From: Plectosphaerella cucumerina
Lineage: Eukaryota; Ascomycota; Sordariomycetes; Glomerellales; Plectosphaerellaceae
NCBI GenBank assembly: GCA_020746995.1
Contig: JAGPXD010000003.1
Location: 4,464,001-4,528,000, forward strand
DNA: 64,000 bases
Direction of reading: 5' to 3'
Shown: in pieces, positions 59,164-64,000 of the stretch
How positions within the stretch are numbered: the stretch's first letter is position 1
Layout of the letters: the number at the start of each line of letters is the position of its first letter
Program-made: the position numbers and the translations under genes
The notes under the pieces: generated by a model
What the model was told of the DNA's origin: nothing
Seen by the model: only the letters and a program-made list of their open reading frames with translations
Database searches by the model: none

Positions 59164-60465
59164 TATTAAATACATATACTATATATCTATACTATACTAT
59201 ATAAATACTATTAATATAGGGAGTATTCTACCGAAGTCTTAAAATCTCGTAACTAACTAAAATCTCTTAGATTACTAATATCAGGCGTTAAGCTTTATAT
59301 TACTATATTATAACTATAGCTATATATTCGATACTACGTTATCTATATATAGAATTATTTATAGCCTAGTACTCCTAGTACTTAGCGCTATATATAATTA
59401 TATAAATCTAAGAATTCCGAAAGTTCACAACTCGACGGTTAGAAACTTTCAAAGTAGTAAATCGATTATCTCTAGATCTACTATATATAACTAAGCCTAT
59501 ATAGGCTATATAGTATACTTATAATAGTTATATATATATATATATATATCGGAGATATCGGCTATTTACCTCGGGGTATTTAAGGTTTACGTCGGTAAAT
59601 AAAATACCGAAGCGTAACGTACTACGGTAAATTATTTTACCGTAGTAGGGATCTAATCGGTGAATTAATTCACCGTAGTAGGGATCTAACCGGGGATTAA
59701 AATACCGACTCGGGGTCGGTTTTCTCGGTAATTTCAGGGTACGTATCTACGTACCGATTTCTATAGGGACGAATTTTCTATAAAAGAAAGTCAACCCCCT
59801 CGACTTAAGGAGTTTTATTTTCCTTCTTTTATAATCATACAGATCACCTACTACAATAACTACTACTACCTCCTACCTACTACTATTATTACTACTATTA
59901 CTACTATTACTACTATTACTACTATTACTACTATTACTACTATTACTACTATTACTACTATTACTACTATTACTACTATTACTACTATTACTACTATTAC
60001 TACTATTACTACTATTACTACTATTACTACTATTACTACTATTACTACTATTACTACTATTACTACTACTACTATTACTACTATTACTACTATTACTACT
60101 ATTACTACTATTACTACTATTACTACTATTACTACTATTACTACTATTACTACTATTACTACTATTACTACTATTACTACTATTACTACTATTACTACTA
60201 TTACTACTATTACTACTATTACTACTATTACTACTATTACTACTATTACTACTATTACTACTATTACTACTATTACTACTATTACTACTATTACTACTAT
60301 TACTACTACTACCTTTATACTACTATCTTTTACTACTTAATAGTGTTACTTATTACTATTAATACGTATAAGTAATAACTATTTCTTCGATACAGACTTT
60401 CGACTTTCGATTCTTCCGCGAGTACTACTATATTTATACTATATAGTAGTACTATTTATTCGACA
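59164..60465 (-). mobile_element. LTR at the inner edge of the right arm
   Basis: This is the reverse counterpart of 52667-53836, 1302 bases long because its microsatellite is longer. Its last bases differ by one transition (GTATATG for GTATATA). Flanks are ATTTT inside and TAGTA outside, so again there is no 5-base duplication. Confidence 0.83.
59863..60312 (-). repeat. ATTACT hexanucleotide microsatellite, right arm
   Basis: About 75 units of TACTAT/ATTACT, with one irregular TACTACTACTAC near 60061. It is 132 bases, or 22 units, longer than in the left arm. Confidence 0.92.
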
Positions 60466-60702
60466 TAGTAGCTACTATTAATATAGTAGAAGATAGTATT
60501 TTATACTCGGTACGGCTACTTTAAGTATATAGTTATATCGTTCGGCCTTACTAATACCCTAGGGACTTTCTAGGTATATATTTACTAAGTACTTACTAAT
60601 CTCTTAGATCTAGTCTATATTATCTACCTAGATAATATCCTAAACTATTCTAAGACTAGGGATAAGTATACTACTATACTAAAATAAGTACCTAGCCGCC
60701 TA
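60466..60702 (+). pseudogene. Ty3/Gypsy reverse transcriptase fragment (mirror copy)
   Basis: Same RT fragment as 52430-52666, here readable on the plus strand: RTRYGYFEYIVMPFGLTNTP then YLDNIL. Confidence 0.82.
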
Positions 60703-60731
60703 TAGGACACTAAGTTATATATAAAACTCTA

Positions 60732-61000
60732 ATTTAATCCCTAGGAACCTCCGTCTATATAAGATACTACCTTATAGTATATAACTCTATTTAGATTTAT
60801 AATAGTAATTAATTTGAGTCTTTATTAGAAACCTCCTTAACTTATAGTAAAGAAGTATAATACTTTACTATATTATAATAAATATAATAATAATAACTAG
60901 TGTAATATATTACTTTTTAGTTACTTAGTATATACTATTAGTATATACTACTACCTCTCTAGACTATATATCTTTAGAAGATTATACCTAGGTTATAATA
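60732..61000 (+). mobile_element. LTR fragment (mirror copy)
   Basis: Mirror of 52132-52400, ending ACCTAGGTTATAATA. Confidence 0.62.
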
Positions 61001-61056
61001 CTTTAATTACTTTTATTTAGTATATTCTTTATAACTACTGAGTAATATTTATATAG

Positions 61057-61799
61057 GGGCCTGTCTAGAGAGGTAGTATAGATAGCTAGAGAGGTAGTAA
61101 AAAATGGGGCGGACTATAACAACCCGATTAAACGGCTTTTTTATCTAAACCTATCCTTAGCTTATATTAGGTTATAGCTAGAAATAGCTGTTTTTATATC
61201 TACTAAAGACTCGCTAGCTTAACCTACTAAAGCACTTATCGTATAAGGCCTGTAGTTTTAATTAAAGCCATCGCGAGGTCGCCGATCGGCGCGATTTAAA
61301 GCTATCGCGAGGTTGTAGATAGGCGCGCCCGGGCGGAAGGGTTTAATTAACCTACCGGTCGTAAGGGCTTAAAAATACCGGTTGTAAGGGTTTAAAAACG
61401 CCGGTTGTAAGGGCTTAAAAACGCTGGTCGTAAGGGTGTTAATTAAAGTAATCGCGAGGGGCGCGCCCGGGCGTAACGGTTTAATTAAACTACCGGTTGT
61501 AAGTGTTTAATTAAAGCGATCGCGAGGTTACTAATCGGCGTGCCCGGGCGTAAGGGTCGCCGATTAAACTACCGGTTATAAGTACTTAATTAAAGCGATC
61601 GCGAGGGCTCTAATCTGCCGGTCGTAAGGTCGTTAATTAAAGCTATTCGGGTTAACCTAAGATACAGCGGGCAGGCGCGGGCGGTAGAATCCCGATTAGG
61701 CTTAGTAAACACTTTAGCTATATTAAGATTTCCGCCCTAGGGTAAGGCGCGGGCTGAATTACTTATACCTCGGGTTTTAGGTAATAGGTAGCGCTTAGG
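61057..61799 (+). mobile_element. hAT-like MITE, copy C' (mirror copy)
   Basis: Reverse counterpart of 51333-52075, starting GGGCCTGTCTAGAGAGG at 61057 and cut by the LTR at 61800. It has the same truncation and the same interior as copy C. Confidence 0.82.
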
Positions 61800-62300
61800 T
61801 GTTACGACCCAGGTATAATCTTCCTAAGATAGATAGTCTGGAGAGGCGGTAGTATATACTAGCAGTACGTACTAGGTAACTAGAGAGTAATATATTATAG
61901 CTATCGTTATTATCGTACTTATTATAATATCGTAAAGTATTACACTTCTTTACTATAGGCTAAGGAGGTTTCTAATACAGACTTAAATTAATTACTATTA
62001 TAAGCTATCTAGAGGTATAAGCCTAGCTAGTACCTCGCTATATACTTATAGTCCGACCTGTCTAATTACCCTAATTATTCCTAGTCCCGTAGTAATTATA
62101 GTAATTACTATATCCTACTTACCGTAATTACTAGCCTTAGCGGAGTAATTATAGTAATTATAACCTAAGTTAGTCTATATATCCTTATTATTCCTATAAT
62201 AAGTCCTAGCCTTATATAATCTTCCCTAACTAGTCGCCTAATAGCTGTGTAGATAACCTTATTTCCAGGGTATACCGTCTAGGTATTATAAAATTCCCCT
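61800..62300 (-). mobile_element. LTR of the chromovirus relic (mirror copy)
   Basis: Reverse counterpart of 50832-51332, starting TGTTACGACCCAGG at 61800. Confidence 0.72.
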
Positions 62301-64000
62301 CCTTATAGTTAATATCCTAGCGACCTATAAGTAGTAAGTCCCCTAGCTATATAGCCTATTTATTCCTATATTCCTTAGTTAATATAATATCTAGCCGGGT
62401 CTCGAAATTAAAATTAAAAGTATTATCTACCGATTATCGTAATACTTAGGTCCTCCTAATTAATATATTCGGGTTCGAAATAATACCGTATTCTTTCTAT
62501 ACTAAGTATAGTATATACTATATAATAGTATTAGGGGTTTTATACTACCGTGAGTATACTTACTATAGTTATAGTTACGATAGCTCGGGGATTTCGGTTA
62601 TAGTTAGTAGGTAGCTTCTTCTTCCTTAGTGTTTTTTACGGGGTAAGGTACTAACGTATATATAACTTCTCGGATTATAAATAAAATATTATATATTTAA
62701 GAGAGTAAAAAAGTAGCGGAGTAAAAACTACTTAATACTAAATAAGTAATAGATTAAGTATAAACCGAAATAAGTAAGGTAGTAGTTTATCTAATCCGTT
62801 TATAAAGTTAAAAAGACTTATTATAGTCTTAGGGTATAGATATAATTTATCGGAATACTCTTTCTTTAGATAATCTAGATAAAGAGGAGTAGTAAGAGTC
62901 CGAGGCGGCTACCGATATAATATCCTTAGGTAGTTTTAGTATAGTAGACTAGTTAGCTATAGACTTTCTTAGTTCTAGAACTAATAGAGTTAAAGCTAGG
63001 AGTTCTTAAGGTAGTCTAGTAGTTCCTATATATTTTCTTTATATCTATATCCTTCCTATTTAACTAGGAATTTATCTTATCCGTCCTAGTTTATCCGGTA
63101 GTTAAGGATTTACTCGACTATATATTCCTCGGTATTATTTACCTTAAGATCCTCCTTAAGTAGTATATTACCGGGTATTACTTCGAGTAGTATAATATAA
63201 AAGACCGGGTAGATCTTTATATTCTCGGGTAAGGAAAGTCGAAAATTAGTATCCGAGATTTTCTACTAAATTCAAAAGGGGTTAATCTTTTTAAAATCTA
63301 ACTTACTATTAGGATATATAGTTTTAATATTTTTATAAATAAGGTAGATTTTATCCTCCTCCTTAAAGGATAGTCCCTTTATCCTTAACTAGTTAGTATA
63401 TTTAGTTATTCTAATACATACTAGTTAAAGGTCTTAACGTAGTATATTATAAATATCCCTAATATCCTAAGTTAGTTTAGTAGTTTTAGGAGTTTTTAAA
63501 GTTTCCCTGGGTTTTCTATATATTATTAAGTTAAATCCGTAGTTAGTATAGAAAGGTAAGATTTTAGTTAACTCACTAGGTATATTATTATAGGTAAACT
63601 ATACTTTCGGTAGTAGTATAACCTAGTTATCCTGTCGTTTATTAATATAGTAACGAAGGTACTATTTAAGGGTCTAGTTAGTCCTTTCTATTTATCTATC
63701 TAATTATAGATAGAATATAGTTAAGAGATAGTAGTTAGGTCTAAGCTACTTTATAAGTCCTTTCTAAAAGTAGTTTATAAATAACTTATTATAATCGGAA
63801 ATAAGTTCCTTTAGTATACTATACTATATAGCGATATTACGTAGGAAGATATATATAAAGTCTTCCGTAGTTCCCGTTTTAAAGTATAGTAGAAAATAGG
63901 AGAATTTAGTAAAGTAATTGATAATAACTAGGATAGTATTATACTACTATCCTAAGACCGGTTCCTTAGATTTAGGTAAGTCTGTAATAAAATCTAAAGA
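62301..64000 (-). pseudogene. Ty3/Gypsy chromovirus Pol, mirror copy, cut by window end
   Basis: Minus-strand chromodomain (about 62990-63150) and integrase sequence up to the core motif ISLDFITDLPKSKEP at the window edge, the exact mirror of the left-arm copy. Confidence 0.8.

Larger units (their letters stand above)
29951..64000. repeat. RIP-degraded, transposon-filled AT-rich block
   Basis: From about 29950 to the window end the DNA has almost no CpA/TpG, while TpA dominates and some CpG survives, the footprint of RIP. Old coding frames can be followed for hundreds of bases with stops nearly always TAG or TAA where CAG or CAA is expected. Elements listed below are nested in it. No intact gene is visible. 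Such blocks are normally H3K9-methylated heterochromatin, which is established for other fungi and inferred here. Confidence 0.93.
59164..64000 (-). repeat. Right arm of the giant inverted repeat (leaves the window)
   Basis: This is the reverse complement of 49132-53836 with the same nested LTR, RT fragment, MITE, second LTR and integrase sequence. Stretches compared by eye (for example 62853-62970 against 50162-50279, and the LTR body) are identical or nearly so. The arm continues past 64000. Confidence 0.93.

Overview
The window is nuclear DNA of a filamentous ascomycete, most likely a Sordariomycete. Genes have short introns (47 to 87 bases) with GT...AG ends and CTAAC-type branch sites. 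The gene set (SRP72, an NCBP3-like protein, an FlbD/RCA-1-type Myb factor, a large TPR O-GlcNAc transferase, uL11/RPL12, SEC23) is typical of Pezizomycotina. The second half carries the C-to-T signature of repeat-induced point mutation (RIP): CpA/TpG is almost absent, TpA is everywhere, and the stops in old transposon frames are mostly TAG or TAA where CAG or CAA is expected.

Region 1 (1 to about 29.9 kb) is GC-rich and genic. From left to right it holds SRP72 (-), an unnamed Cys/His-rich coiled-coil protein (+), an NCBP3-like cap-binding homologue (+), an unnamed coiled-coil protein with a nine-codon uORF (+), an FlbD-like Myb regulator (-) with a very long upstream region, an O-GlcNAc transferase (-), RPL12 (-) and SEC23 (-). 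Splice sites for six genes were resolved by frame and protein-family continuity; the spliced lengths (645, 405, 385, 1529, 165 and 772 residues) are whole numbers of codons. These are housekeeping or developmental genes with independent promoters. I see no metabolic cluster.

Region 2 (about 29.95 to 64 kb) is AT-rich, RIP-degraded and without an intact gene. It is a nest of transposon relics: Ty3/Gypsy integrase, chromodomain and RT fragments, a LINE RT, a Hop-like MULE transposase, a nearly complete Fot1/Pot2-type (pogo) element with TIRs and TA duplication, solo LTRs with 5-bp duplications, a pogo-type MITE, and a family of hAT-like MITEs with 8-bp duplications and GC-rich internal repeats.

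The most striking structure is a giant inverted repeat. About 4.7 kb (49132-53836) is repeated in reverse at 59164-64000 and continues past the window edge. Paired positions over 49132-52664 keep a constant sum of 113132, and the arms differ in length only in a hexanucleotide microsatellite, by exactly 22 units. Because the arms share their RIP mutations and nested insertions, the duplication must be younger than the RIP, or else it is an assembly artefact.

I found no defence system, biosynthetic cluster or clearly new protein machine. The main novelties are the MITE family, the post-RIP palindrome, and the abrupt border between the RIP block and the SEC23 promoter.
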